The position numbers and the translations under genes were made by a program. Of a DNA stretch of 29,871 nt, positions 1-6,785 are shown one piece after another. How positions within the stretch are numbered: position 1 is the first letter of the stretch; each line of letters begins with the position of its first letter. The DNA is taken from IMG/VR virus record IMGVR_UViG_3300021379_000334, positions 1-29,871 of that record; one strand, given 5' to 3'. A model generated the notes under the pieces. It was not told where the DNA came from. It was given only the letters and a program-made list of their open reading frames with translations, and did no database searches. The DNA comes from a virus.

Positions 1-29
1 ACCTTCATATATTCATCATGTCTCATCAT
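1..29 (-). CDS. 5' end of a truncated gene
   Basis: An ATG ATG start at 29-24 follows an AAGGA ribosome-binding site about 9 bases upstream. The frame (MMRHDEYMK...) stays open to the window edge. Only nine codons are visible, so no product can be named. It lies in the same orientation as the small-gene operon to its right, 32 bases after the stop of the preceding gene. Confidence 0.5.
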
Positions 30-61
30 ATTAAAATCCTTTCTCAATACATTCCATACCA

Positions 62-307
62 TTACTTACTCATAATCTTCTTCATAATCCGTTCTGCATC
101 TGGATAACTTGTCATCGGTTTAATTAACTCTTGTTCAATCGACTCATACAATAATATCTGTGTCAAAGTCCATATCTCTTCTCGTATCTCAGGCGGTTGT
201 CTTCGTGTGAAGTAAACCAGTTCATCATATGTGTCACAAGCATAGATAATGTCCAATAATCCCTTCTGTCGTTCTGACAGCCCATCAATCTTGATTTCTT
301 TTGGCAT
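62..307 (-). CDS. Hypothetical small phage protein (81 aa)
   Basis: I chose the start MPKEIKIDGL because AAGGA lies about 9 bases upstream; a longer frame begins at 337 but has no better site. The protein is soluble and charged with no membrane segment: a predicted helical N-terminal half, then a region with Pro/Arg turns (RRQPPEIREEIW). It overlaps the end of the upstream membrane-protein gene by 23 bases, which suggests translational coupling. I do not recognise the family. Confidence 0.65.
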   Translation of the reverse strand: MPKEIKIDGLSERQKGLLDIIYACDTYDELVYFTRRQPPEIREEIWTLTQILLYESIEQELIKPMTSYPDAERIMKKIMSK

Positions 308-482
308 GAATGATTGTCCTTGTTGTTTTGATAACAATTAAAATTGCAAGTATGATTAGATATTCTTCCCATAACAATCTTTCATCGCCAATCGGATATT
401 CCTTTAGTCCATCCTTACCCATCAGTCCGGCATAGGCCATCATCAAAAAGAATGCAAAGAATGGTTGGGCAATCCACCACAT
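285..482 (-). CDS. Small two-TM membrane protein (65 aa)
   Basis: Two hydrophobic stretches (residues about 3-20, WWIAQPFFAFFLMMAYAG, and about 41-53, YLIILAILIVIKT) flank a charged loop, so this is a small inner-membrane protein. Its ATG overlaps the stop of the upstream 40-codon gene (TAATG), so it is probably translated by reinitiation; no strong ribosome-binding site is visible. The function is unknown. The context is a chain of tiny coupled genes. Confidence 0.6.
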   Translation of the reverse strand: MWWIAQPFFAFFLMMAYAGLMGKDGLKEYPIGDERLLWEEYLIILAILIVIKTTRTIIHAKRNQD

Positions 483-604
483 TATTCTTGTTTTTCTTTT
501 AGTGTTCGTTTGAGCATCTTATGCTCCAACTTTGCTGCCTTGTGTTCTTTTCCTCTGGCATAGGACTTTAACATCTTTCTCCAGAGTTCTTTCATTGTCT
601 TCAT
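482..604 (-). CDS. Small basic, helical protein (40 aa)
   Basis: This 40-codon frame begins MKTMKELWRKMLKSYARGKE and ends in KEKQE. Its ATG overlaps the TGA of the upstream gene (ATGA), and its TAA overlaps the ATG of the downstream membrane protein (TAATG), so it fits the operon exactly. It is very lysine/arginine rich and likely one long amphipathic helix. The support is the perfect coupling on both sides; the function is unknown. Confidence 0.6.
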   Translation of the reverse strand: MKTMKELWRKMLKSYARGKEHKAAKLEHKMLKRTLKEKQE

Positions 605-831
605 TTAATAACCTCTATCTCTGCATTTGTTTCAATAACAACTCTTGCACCACACGATAGAATAGGTTTGTCGTTCCCACCATATCGCACGATACTGTCA
701 CCCTTTATTGCAACCTCATGACAATATGTATTTGTTCTACCTTCCTTGATGGTTATTACAGGCTCGTCTGTGCCGTGTTTCTTGTTCGCACGAATTTTGT
801 GCTGATTAACATGAATATACTTTTTGCTCAT
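601..831 (-). CDS. Conserved marine T4-like phage protein (76 aa)
   Basis: The start MSKKYIHVNQHKIRANKKHG is preferred over the longer frame from 867. It makes an ATGA overlap with the upstream 25-codon gene and matches the N-terminus I recall for this family in marine T4-like phages. The body has a CHEV motif and a CGARVVIETNA segment, suggesting a small beta-rich fold. The function is unknown. Family membership is from memory and was not searched. Confidence 0.75.
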   Translation of the reverse strand: MSKKYIHVNQHKIRANKKHGTDEPVITIKEGRTNTYCHEVAIKGDSIVRYGGNDKPILSCGARVVIETNAEIEVIK

Positions 832-905
832 GATACAAAAAACCCTAGTAGGAATGCACAGGCCCATAGTCCCAAAATTCCTACGATTAACTCTTCTTTA
901 CTCAT
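828..905 (-). CDS. Micro membrane protein (25 aa)
   Basis: This 25-codon frame reads MSKEELIVGILGLWACAFLL then GFFVS. A charged N-terminus is followed by one transmembrane helix of about 18 residues. Its start overlaps the stop of the upstream gene (ATGA at 902-905), and its stop overlaps the start of the next gene (ATGA at 828-831). The double coupling and clear membrane character make it a credible gene below usual length cut-offs. Confidence 0.6.
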   Translation of the reverse strand: MSKEELIVGILGLWACAFLLGFFVS

Positions 906-1189
906 CGGAAATACTCCACTCCACTGTCAGACTCATATTGTGATGTCAACCGTTCAATTTCATCCTTAATCATCAACTTTTCCGTCTTGCGGTCTTTGAT
1001 TGATGCGTCATATGGATTAGTCTTCTGTAACTTCTCAACTTCTGCATGAATACGCTTGTGTTGATTTTCTAGATATGCGATACGCTCTGGTATAGTCACA
1101 ACATTCTCCTCTTCTACTGTTCCATCGGTATAATACCGTCTGGTTACACCACCATAATGGGTGATTGATGTTAAATGTCTTTTTTTCAT
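902..1189 (-). CDS. Hypothetical coiled-coil protein (95 aa)
   Basis: The start at 1189 has AAGGAG with good spacing. The N-terminal 35 residues are rich in Thr/Tyr/Arg (THYGGVTRRYYTDG). From about residue 36 to 88 there is heptad-like helical sequence, resembling the small YdcH/DUF465-like coiled coils common in marine T4-like phages. The role is unknown. It overlaps the following micro membrane-protein gene by 4 bases. Confidence 0.7.
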   Translation of the reverse strand: MKKRHLTSITHYGGVTRRYYTDGTVEEENVVTIPERIAYLENQHKRIHAEVEKLQKTNPYDASIKDRKTEKLMIKDEIERLTSQYESDSGVEYFR

Positions 1190-1202
1190 ATTGCTCCTTG
1201 TA

Positions 1203-1457
1203 TTATTGTTGTGGGTCGCTTCCTGGCGTCACATAAGGATCATCCTCTTCAACATCCTTTACCCACATACTATAATATTGAAAATGCTCTTCTGGATAGC
1301 CCTGTTCGACTACCCACTTTGCAAGGTCAAAATCTGGTTTCAACCCATAATCCCATTCACCACCATAGTGAATCACTGCATCTTCTGGCAGTGGTTTAGG
1401 AAACCCATATGCCCACCCTGCTGGTGTAGGGTCGATGATTAACCGTTTTTTAGACAT
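1203..1457 (-). CDS. Hypothetical protein, Trp/Pro-rich (84 aa)
   Basis: The start at 1457 follows AGGATATT, an adequate ribosome-binding site. The protein is acidic with several Trp and Pro residues (PTPAGWAYGFPKPLPEDAVI) and no membrane segment. It overlaps the end of the upstream gene by 19 bases. I do not recognise a domain. The composition suggests a small folded cytoplasmic protein. Confidence 0.65.
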   Translation of the reverse strand: MSKKRLIIDPTPAGWAYGFPKPLPEDAVIHYGGEWDYGLKPDFDLAKWVVEQGYPEEHFQYYSMWVKDVEEDDPYVTPGSDPQQ

Positions 1458-1702
1458 GACATAATATCCTCAATGCGTTTCTTTTGATCTGGTGTTGTCC
1501 ACCATTCCAATACCTTTACCAGTGCTGGAACATATAATACATATGCGTCCAAATCCTGTTGTTGGTTTGGTGCAAGTTCGTCCATTGCCTGTAGGTGCTC
1601 GATGGTGTCTACAGCATCTTCCAAACTCTCAAACAATGCACTCGGCACGATTGCGTCTGCCAGAGCATAATATGCATCTGGATCAACTTCCAAGTATTTC
1701 AT
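1439..1702 (-). CDS. Hypothetical acidic helical protein (87 aa)
   Basis: I chose MKYLEVDPDAYYALADAIV as the start because AAGGA lies 8 bases upstream; a longer frame from 1732 has no such site. The protein is acidic and predicted largely helical (LFESLEDAVDTIEHLQAMDE, then a WWTTPDQKKRIEDI tail). It overlaps both neighbours by about 20 bases. The function is unknown. Confidence 0.65.
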   Translation of the reverse strand: MKYLEVDPDAYYALADAIVPSALFESLEDAVDTIEHLQAMDELAPNQQQDLDAYVLYVPALVKVLEWWTTPDQKKRIEDIMSCLKNG

Positions 1703-1964
1703 CTCGTAGTTCCTTTTCTTCATCTGTTGCATATTGGTTCAAACGATAATGTTTTATATGAGAATGCATCATCTTATCTGCATGAGCATCTATTAGATTT
1801 GCAAATCCATGTAGTGTTGTATGAATGTCATCTTGACTACTAGAAGTCCATTGTCCATCATACACCATGTCTGCATAGTTCTTTAGAATTTCTGCAAAGT
1901 TACCAATCTGCATAATCTCTTGTTCAATATCAAATCTTGATACATCAAACAATGGTTCACTCAT
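1683..1964 (-). CDS. Hypothetical helical protein (93 aa)
   Basis: I place the start at the ATG at 1964 (MSEPLFDVSRF); the codon before it is TTG. GGAG lies about 9 bases upstream, inside the end of the preceding gene. The protein is soluble, helical, and His/Met rich in the middle (HADKMMHSHIKHY). No known domain is recognised. It overlaps both neighbours. Confidence 0.65.
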   Translation of the reverse strand: MSEPLFDVSRFDIEQEIMQIGNFAEILKNYADMVYDGQWTSSSQDDIHTTLHGFANLIDAHADKMMHSHIKHYRLNQYATDEEKELRDEILGS

Positions 1965-2388
1965 CAAAAAATTCTCCTCTGTCTTTGAATGGAATTTTAC
2001 ATTTTGGATAGTGTTTAATTAAATCTTTACCCCTTGCGAACTTAACTCTAACAGTAGGAAAATCCACAATGTCACAACAAATATAGGTAATATCTTTCGC
2101 ATGATTGTGTGCTTCTTCTTGGACAAATACTCTTCCTTTCCCACCCATATGTGAGGGTGCAAACCCTAGTCCACCTTTTGTAAAACACTTCTGGTCATAC
2201 TTGTTGCTCATAGTGTCCACATGGTCATATCCCTTCTTGTCCACAAAGGTCAAGTAAGGATACCATTTAGTGAGTTGTCGTTCTAGGAAATGTGATGCGA
2301 GCCGTCCATCTTTGAACATGGAGGCGAGGTCTTCTGATGACAAGTCACCAAAAGAAATGTTATCTACTACGAATGTATCTACCATCAT
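1957..2388 (-). CDS. Conserved hypothetical protein (143 aa)
   Basis: This is the first gene after a strong sigma70-type promoter at 2419-2447, with AGGA before the ATG. The central block (KKGYDHVDTMSNKYDQKCF, then KGGLGFAPSHMGGKGR) and the C-terminal KFARGKDLIKHYP segment are the kind of conserved motifs found in related marine phages. Several His, Asp and Lys residues could form an active site. A nuclease-like fold is possible but unproven, so I leave the function open. Confidence 0.7.
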   Translation of the reverse strand: MMVDTFVVDNISFGDLSSEDLASMFKDGRLASHFLERQLTKWYPYLTFVDKKGYDHVDTMSNKYDQKCFTKGGLGFAPSHMGGKGRVFVQEEAHNHAKDITYICCDIVDFPTVRVKFARGKDLIKHYPKCKIPFKDRGEFFDE

Positions 2389-2418
2389 TTAATCCTGTTT
2401 TCATCACACTGTATATAC

Positions 2419-2447
2419 ATAATACCCCAAACAGGGTATGTTGTCAA
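2419..2447 (-). promoter_or_regulatory. Sigma70-type promoter with internal dyad
   Basis: TTGACA (2442-2447) and TATTAT (2419-2424) are separated by exactly 17 bases, reading leftward into the gene at 1957-2388. The spacer and -10 carry a perfect inverted repeat, ATACCC-6-GGGTAT (2422-2439), placed like an operator. The -35 box overlaps the stop codon of the upstream gene. Confidence 0.8.
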
Positions 2448-3874
2448 TACAATTTTACAAAATAACTGGATTGATCTGTATCAGAACTAGCGTATCTAAA
2501 CAGTTCTGTTGCAAATTTGTTTCGGTCTTGTTCAGTTCCACTCATAACAGCATCTAATAATAGTATACAGATCAACTTACTATTCTTAAAATTATAGTCC
2601 ATTTCTTTCACTTCAGTCATAAATGCTGATTTACTAATCTCTGCAACCTTTGGACTACTGTTGTTATTATGTCTCTTGTAACCTTCGTAAAGTTTTTCAT
2701 CTAACTTGAATGAAGAATTTTTTGCTTCTGTTAATAGTTGCTTCTCAGCACTTCTACCTGTTTTACCCATATAGATGTCTTTACCAAAAACCTTCTTTGT
2801 ATAGAAGTTGACATTACCACCACCGATTTTACCACCGGCAGCAGCCTGTCCTTTGATTTCTCCTTGCCATGAGGTGTCTCCACCAAATGTTCTAAACTGA
2901 ACCTCTTTACCACTGATTGTGGCATAGATGTCTTGTGAATCAAAGAATTTACCTGTTTTACCCCAACTCCATTTACTCCATGTATAGGACTTTCTTGCTG
3001 CCATCTGTTCTGGTGTCGAGAACTCTTCTAATATTGCATGGCCTCGTGTTGAAGGAATTTTCTTTAGAGATATTCCTAATACTGATACTCTACCTGTCCC
3101 TTTGACTCCACCACCGGCAAGTTCTAGAACCTTTGCGTTGAGTTCGCCCCATGATTGTGTGAAGTTTGCAAATGGTGTTGCCTCTACACCAAGAGTAGAC
3201 ATCCAAATGTCGCCTGGATTCCACTTATCATCTGAGAAACTGCCTGGCGCTTGTGGAGTTCCAGATGCAGCGTCTTTTGCCTTACAACTCTTATATGCAG
3301 CATACACATTTTTCATGAACCGTGATCCACGATGAAAATGCACCTTTCCTGTCACCCTGTTACCAAACTTCTCGTATAGTTTATTTGCAGTCTTCAGATA
3401 GACATCTGTTTCAACCCAATTCGCAGGGCCTTTAGATAAACAGTCTGCAAGTGTCACATCTGTGTGAGCGTATGTCTCAGCGTTCTTTAATTGAGCGTCT
3501 GATACTGATTTACATGGATGTGATGTTGCATAGTTGAACACATAGGAGCAATAGTAGCACTGTAGAGATTCTGTGTATTTGGTATCGTCTGCACCACCAC
3601 CAGAACCAGAACCACCACCAAAGTCTTTGTCTTTGAATATTTGTGTTCTTTTTATTGTCTTTGGATTTTTCTTAGGATCGTTTTTTTCGTAATAGGTTAG
3701 GGTTTCGGTTTTCTTGTCGTATTCAATGCCATAGATTTCCTTACCATTCTGTGTGGAAATACGAAAGGTTTTATTGTCACCAATCTTTTTTGCAAATATG
3801 TCTGGTCGTGCAGTTCCGGCATATGAACCAGAAGATGCATTTTTTCGCATATCGTCAGATGATAGTGTTGCCAT
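2444..3874 (-). CDS. Large marine-phage protein, probably late/virion (476 aa)
   Basis: The start MATLSSDDMRKNASSGSYAG at 3874 is preferred to the frame start at 3952. GGGAG precedes it, and the promoter TATAAATA (3895-3902) lies between the two candidates, so a transcript from it could not include the longer form. An N-terminal domain (about 1-85) is followed by a Gly/Ser linker, a CYYC motif (residues 106-109), a GKVHFHRGSRFM segment, a WNPGDIWMS motif, and a C-terminal half with FRTFGGDTSWQGEIKG. I recall similar proteins in marine T4-like phages with no assigned function. The promoter suggests late expression, perhaps as a virion protein (inference). Confidence 0.75.
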   Translation of the reverse strand: MATLSSDDMRKNASSGSYAGTARPDIFAKKIGDNKTFRISTQNGKEIYGIEYDKKTETLTYYEKNDPKKNPKTIKRTQIFKDKDFGGGSGSGGGADDTKYTESLQCYYCSYVFNYATSHPCKSVSDAQLKNAETYAHTDVTLADCLSKGPANWVETDVYLKTANKLYEKFGNRVTGKVHFHRGSRFMKNVYAAYKSCKAKDAASGTPQAPGSFSDDKWNPGDIWMSTLGVEATPFANFTQSWGELNAKVLELAGGGVKGTGRVSVLGISLKKIPSTRGHAILEEFSTPEQMAARKSYTWSKWSWGKTGKFFDSQDIYATISGKEVQFRTFGGDTSWQGEIKGQAAAGGKIGGGNVNFYTKKVFGKDIYMGKTGRSAEKQLLTEAKNSSFKLDEKLYEGYKRHNNNSSPKVAEISKSAFMTEVKEMDYNFKNSKLICILLLDAVMSGTEQDRNKFATELFRYASSDTDQSSYFVKLY

Positions 3875-3894
3875 GGAATACTCCCTTATAGAAG

Positions 3895-3925
3895 TATTTA
3901 TATCACTACCCAAAAAAACTGTCAA
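3895..3925 (-). promoter_or_regulatory. Hybrid promoter: TTGACA-17-TATAAATA
   Basis: A T4-type late box TATAAATA (3895-3902) also provides a TATAAA -10 exactly 17 bases from TTGACA (3920-3925). It drives the 476-aa gene and lies at the extreme 3' end of the upstream Mom-like gene. It could be read by host sigma70 early and by a gp55-type sigma late. Confidence 0.75.
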
Positions 3926-4712
3926 GCGTTGCTGTTCCAAATTTGTCTGCAACCTTATTTACATTGCTACTATTATGATCTACAGATGCACCATTGTAGT
4001 ATGGTATTTCTGATGTGACTGTGTAATCTGTTTCGCCTGGGCGTTTGATTTTCCATTGCAAGTCACCATCTTTTGGATACGGCAAATCCCACTTCATATT
4101 AGACTGTTTTAGATACTTTCGTGCCTTCTTGTTCATAGGATAGATGTAACGAAACTGTTTACCCCATACCCTACTGAACCCTAGTTCACCCATCTTAGCA
4201 TCGTTAGGTCGAGGGCCATACTTGGTATCTGTGCGGTTCATTTCCTTTTTCATCTTACGCTGGATAGTGCGAAAATGAACCTTCTCGCCCTCATCAGTGA
4301 CATAGACATCACTCCAAATAAATCCACCATATAGGAAGTTCCCTGCCTGATAGACATATCCAGGCTTACCTACAATACCGTCTGCCCATGTGTATAGGTA
4401 TGACACATTAGGTGTATGCTGTTTCATCCACTTGATTGTGGCAGACATCATCTGTGTCTCACTATTGCGTGGCATCTTCTCATCCATACACATCTTACCT
4501 ATTTCAAAGTAATCTGCTGTGGTTAGTTCTGGGAACATCTTCTTGATTGTTCCCATAGGGTTTGTTCCCCAACCTAGTGTGAGAATACCAACCAACTCAT
4601 CATCATGGTATGCACCAAGATAATGTTTTGTGAGTTTGGGCATAACTGGACTATAGTGCCGCTCTTGCACAAACAAGGTTGCGACTCTATAGTCCACTGG
4701 TTTCATCAGCAT
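3906..4712 (-). CDS. Mom-like GNAT-fold DNA-modification protein (268 aa)
   Basis: The N-terminal 170 residues have the layout of Mom-type acyltransferases (GNAT fold). They carry an RHYS motif near the start (QERHYSPVMP), the strand LGAYHDDELVGILTLGWG, then YFEIGKMCMDEKMPRNSE and a YLYTWADGIVGKPGYVYQAG block. Mu Mom converts adenine to a carbamoylmethyl-type derivative in phage DNA. Whether this protein does so is inference. The C-terminal 60 residues are low-complexity and basic, then Asn/Ser rich. The ATG at 4712 overlaps the upstream stop; a second ATG at 4706 is also possible. It could instead be a different N-acetyltransferase. Confidence 0.6.
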   Translation of the reverse strand: MLMKPVDYRVATLFVQERHYSPVMPKLTKHYLGAYHDDELVGILTLGWGTNPMGTIKKMFPELTTADYFEIGKMCMDEKMPRNSETQMMSATIKWMKQHTPNVSYLYTWADGIVGKPGYVYQAGNFLYGGFIWSDVYVTDEGEKVHFRTIQRKMKKEMNRTDTKYGPRPNDAKMGELGFSRVWGKQFRYIYPMNKKARKYLKQSNMKWDLPYPKDGDLQWKIKRPGETDYTVTSEIPYYNGASVDHNSSNVNKVADKFGTATLDSFFG

Positions 4713-5326
4713 CCGACTGGCTCTTCTTCTCTGCCTTCTTTGATGTATTGAATGTTCTCTTGAATGTCATCGTCTTGAGCATTGTGCATCACTTCATACA
4801 TGACATCACGAAACTCTTCTTCCGACTCATCGTCTTTCCACTCTTCTTCTTCAGAATCCCACTTCTCTTTGAGGTGTGGATATTCAACAAAGATGCGTTC
4901 CATCAATTCATCATAGTCATCCTCAAACCCATCATAGAGTTCTGTTCCATCATAGGTATATGTGCCGTAGAAGTTTGGCATCTCATCATCAAACGATACA
5001 GATGTAATAAGGTTAGGGTCTAGTGCAGACAACTGTTCTAGAATCCAGTTCAGTCCTTGCTCAGGCCAACTCCATGCAGAGTAACCATAGCAACTGTCTT
5101 CATCAAACTCTTGAATGTAACACCACTTAGGGCCGATGTTTTCAGTAGTCCAAGAATACTGTCGAACATCGTCTGTTGATACTGGGCCATCTTCATATAC
5201 CCACATATCACCCATCCAGTATTCGTAGTTTTCTTTTTCCATACGAGAACAGAGTTCTGCCCACTTTGCCTTTGCGGCATCGTTAATCTCTTGGAAATGA
5301 ATATTCCAACTTACATGATTTGCCAT
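4706..5326 (-). CDS. Conserved acidic phage protein, possibly ferredoxin-like fold (206 aa)
   Basis: The start MANHVSWNIHFQEINDAAKA overlaps the upstream stop (TAATG). The N-terminal 150 residues resemble the Api92/YubB-like family I recall from phages, with a GPKWCYIQEF motif and a WSWPEQGLNWILEQL helix. The C-terminal 50 residues are extremely acidic (EEEEWKDDESEEEF). Such acidic tails sometimes mimic DNA, but that is speculation. The function is unknown. Confidence 0.7.
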   Translation of the reverse strand: MANHVSWNIHFQEINDAAKAKWAELCSRMEKENYEYWMGDMWVYEDGPVSTDDVRQYSWTTENIGPKWCYIQEFDEDSCYGYSAWSWPEQGLNWILEQLSALDPNLITSVSFDDEMPNFYGTYTYDGTELYDGFEDDYDELMERIFVEYPHLKEKWDSEEEEWKDDESEEEFRDVMYEVMHNAQDDDIQENIQYIKEGREEEPVGC

Positions 5327-5514
5327 TATACACTACTTCCTTTTCCAATAGGTTCAACAACAGTTGAGTCGATGTAATCACCGTTAGTCTGATATTTGCG
5401 AGTAACGGTTTCTTTTTGCAATAGTCCATTCAGATAACGATATGTCACTAGGGAATGACTTACTACTCCCTGTGTTTTTAGATTATCAAATGCTGATTTC
5501 AACGGCCCGTCCAT
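5326..5514 (-). CDS. Small conserved hypothetical protein (62 aa)
   Basis: The ATG at 5514 overlaps the TAA of the upstream gene, and its own TAA overlaps the next ATG (TAATG on both sides). The C-terminal part (VTRKYQTNGDYIDSTVVEPI) looks like two beta strands with a turn. I recall a similar tail in marine T4-like phages. The function is unknown. Confidence 0.65.
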   Translation of the reverse strand: MDGPLKSAFDNLKTQGVVSHSLVTYRYLNGLLQKETVTRKYQTNGDYIDSTVVEPIGKGSSV

Positions 5515-5822
5515 TATTCATCATCCTCAATAAGTTCATAATCAATGTCATAACCACCTTTACGGTCTGTCCACAAATCTTCTTCAGAGTCGATAAGGTC
5601 TGCACCCCAAACGATTTCCATGAACATATCATCTTCTTCGTCTGTAGGTTCATCACCATATGGTTCTGGTGAACCAAATCCACTTCCTTTGTGTGATAGG
5701 ATTTCTTTGAACCTGTCTACTGTCAGGCCCTGTTCTTCAATCCAACTAGCATCAACCGACATGGTTTTGTAGATTGTCATTTGATGGTATTCATTTTGCT
5801 TAAATTCTACAGTATCACTCAT
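5514..5822 (-). CDS. Acidic hypothetical protein (102 aa)
   Basis: The start MSDTVEFKQNEYHQMTIYKT is chosen because AAGGAG lies 6 bases upstream; the longer frame from 5885 runs through the preceding gene. The C-terminal half is strongly acidic (EPTDEEDDMFMEIVWGADLI and a final ELIEDDE). There is no membrane segment and no domain I know. It is coupled to the next gene by TAATG. Confidence 0.7.
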   Translation of the reverse strand: MSDTVEFKQNEYHQMTIYKTMSVDASWIEEQGLTVDRFKEILSHKGSGFGSPEPYGDEPTDEEDDMFMEIVWGADLIDSEEDLWTDRKGGYDIDYELIEDDE

Positions 5823-5823
5823 A

Positions 5824-6258
5824 CTATCTCCTTTTGCCCGTAGTTGGGTCATTTGCTTCACTTGCAGACAACACTTGTAGTCCACCTTTGTTATATGCCT
5901 GTCCTATGACAGCACTTCCAGTATACACTGGGTATTCCTTTTTGGCAGCATGGCCTACAGGAATTTGATTGGAGAGACTAGGATAATCTTTAGTCTCTCT
6001 AGTATAAGTTGGCGCAGGAGCAAGGGATCGAACCTCAGTTTGCAGTTTTGGAGACTGCCGTGTTGCCACTACACTACTCCTACCATGTCTGTAGTCGATA
6101 TATTCATCCAGTGTGATTACTGGACATCGCAACGATTTTAGAAATTTATTATGCTTACGCCAATCTGCCTCATATTTGGCAGGGTTAATTTTTTTCTTTT
6201 TCTTCCGTTTGGTTCGGTTGGTTGTCCAATACGCTGGAAGTAGATGCATTCCGCTCAT
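5824..6258 (-). CDS. Conserved marine-phage protein whose gene contains a tRNA (144 aa)
   Basis: The start at 6258 has GGAGG about 10 bases upstream. The N-terminal part carries a basic KKKKK stretch and the segment KFLKSLRCPVITLDEYIDYR. The C-terminal part carries KDYPSLSNQIPVGHAAKKEY and YTGSAVIGQAYNKGG. Both parts match a small family I recall in marine T4-like phages. The linker between them (about residues 59-83) is encoded by a complete tRNA-Trp gene on the same strand, yet the frame stays open. The first 74 bases also overlap the upstream 56-codon gene. The function is unknown. Confidence 0.65.
   Translation of the reverse strand: MSGMHLLPAYWTTNRTKRKKKKKINPAKYEADWRKHNKFLKSLRCPVITLDEYIDYRHGRSSVVATRQSPKLQTEVRSLAPAPTYTRETKDYPSLSNQIPVGHAAKKEYPVYTGSAVIGQAYNKGGLQVLSASEANDPTTGKRR
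6010..6083 (-). tRNA. tRNA-Trp (anticodon CCA)
   Basis: The cloverleaf folds fully: acceptor GTAGGAG/CTCCTGC, D stem GTGT/ACAC, anticodon stem GCAGT/ACTGC with loop CTCCAAA (anticodon CCA), and T stem TGAGG/CCTTG with loop TTCGATC. The discriminator base is G and the 3' CCA is encoded (6010-6012). It lies entirely inside the open coding frame of the 144-aa gene, on the same strand. Confidence 0.92.
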
Positions 6259-6355
6259 TATATATTGCCTCCATTAAAACTTCTACAGGAAGATTGTCAA
6301 TCGACTCGCCCATTTCTTGTGCGAGTTGTGTTAGGGTCTTTGTTATTCTGGACAT
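6185..6355 (-). CDS. Small hypothetical protein (56 aa)
   Basis: The ATG at 6355 has an excellent ribosome-binding site (AAGGAAATTAA then ATG). The frame begins MSRITKTLTQLAQEMGESID and continues NLPVEVLMEAIYNERN, likely two helices, with a polar tail. It overlaps the end of the upstream gene by 59 bases and the start of the 144-aa gene by 74 bases, each in another frame. The strong start site argues that it is real; no function is known. Confidence 0.6.
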   Translation of the reverse strand: MSRITKTLTQLAQEMGESIDNLPVEVLMEAIYNERNASTSSVLDNQPNQTEEKEKN

Positions 6356-6479
6356 TTAATTTCCTTACAAGTTGTTGATGAACCCCTGTCCAATAGTTCA
6401 ACGCCCAATCAGACAAAGGTTGCTTCAACAGTTCATTTAATGTATCTAGGCGTTTGCCTAGTAGTTCTGCTTCATCCAT
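6297..6479 (-). CDS. Small hypothetical protein (60 aa)
   Basis: I take MDEAELLGKRLDTLNELLKQ as the start, because this ATG overlaps the upstream stop. Starts at 6491 or 6545 would intrude further into the neighbour. The protein is helical with a WALNYWTGVHQQLVRKL core. The last 19 codons overlap the next gene in another frame. The function is unknown. Confidence 0.6.
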   Translation of the reverse strand: MDEAELLGKRLDTLNELLKQPLSDWALNYWTGVHQQLVRKLNVQNNKDPNTTRTRNGRVD

Positions 6480-6774
6480 TGATAATCTCATTTGCAATCC
6501 AATCGGCCTCACAAGAGTAACCACCAATATGCCACTGATATTCATCAGTAGGAATGTAACCAGTTTTCCAATTGTAGATAGAAAACTTCACAGTATCACC
6601 ATCTTCGTTCTCTGCGGCAACAGTCCACTCACAGTTCACCTTCTCATAAGGGTCTGCATCAGTGTAGGTTGGTTTACCAAAAATCTCAACCAGTTTATCA
6701 TATGTTGTCGTAACATAACCTTGCAAAGAACTCATGTTCATATTCACATCTGTTTCAAATTTCACATTACTCAT
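6472..6774 (-). CDS. Conserved hypothetical phage protein (100 aa)
   Basis: GAGAGG precedes the ATG. The sequence has a YDKLVEIFGKPTYTD helix-turn, a CEWTVAAENEDGDTVKFSIY hairpin and a NWKTGY motif. I recall this arrangement in small proteins of many tailed phages, without assigned function. A sigma70-type promoter lies just upstream within the preceding gene (6811-6839). Confidence 0.7.
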   Translation of the reverse strand: MSNVKFETDVNMNMSSLQGYVTTTYDKLVEIFGKPTYTDADPYEKVNCEWTVAAENEDGDTVKFSIYNWKTGYIPTDEYQWHIGGYSCEADWIANEIING

Positions 6775-6785
6775 AATATACCTCT

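Noticed and set aside
6294-6299. TTGACA on the minus strand near 6294
   Set aside because: The -10 at 17 bases (TTAATG) is poor and the site is within the 56-aa frame. It is weaker than the other promoters.
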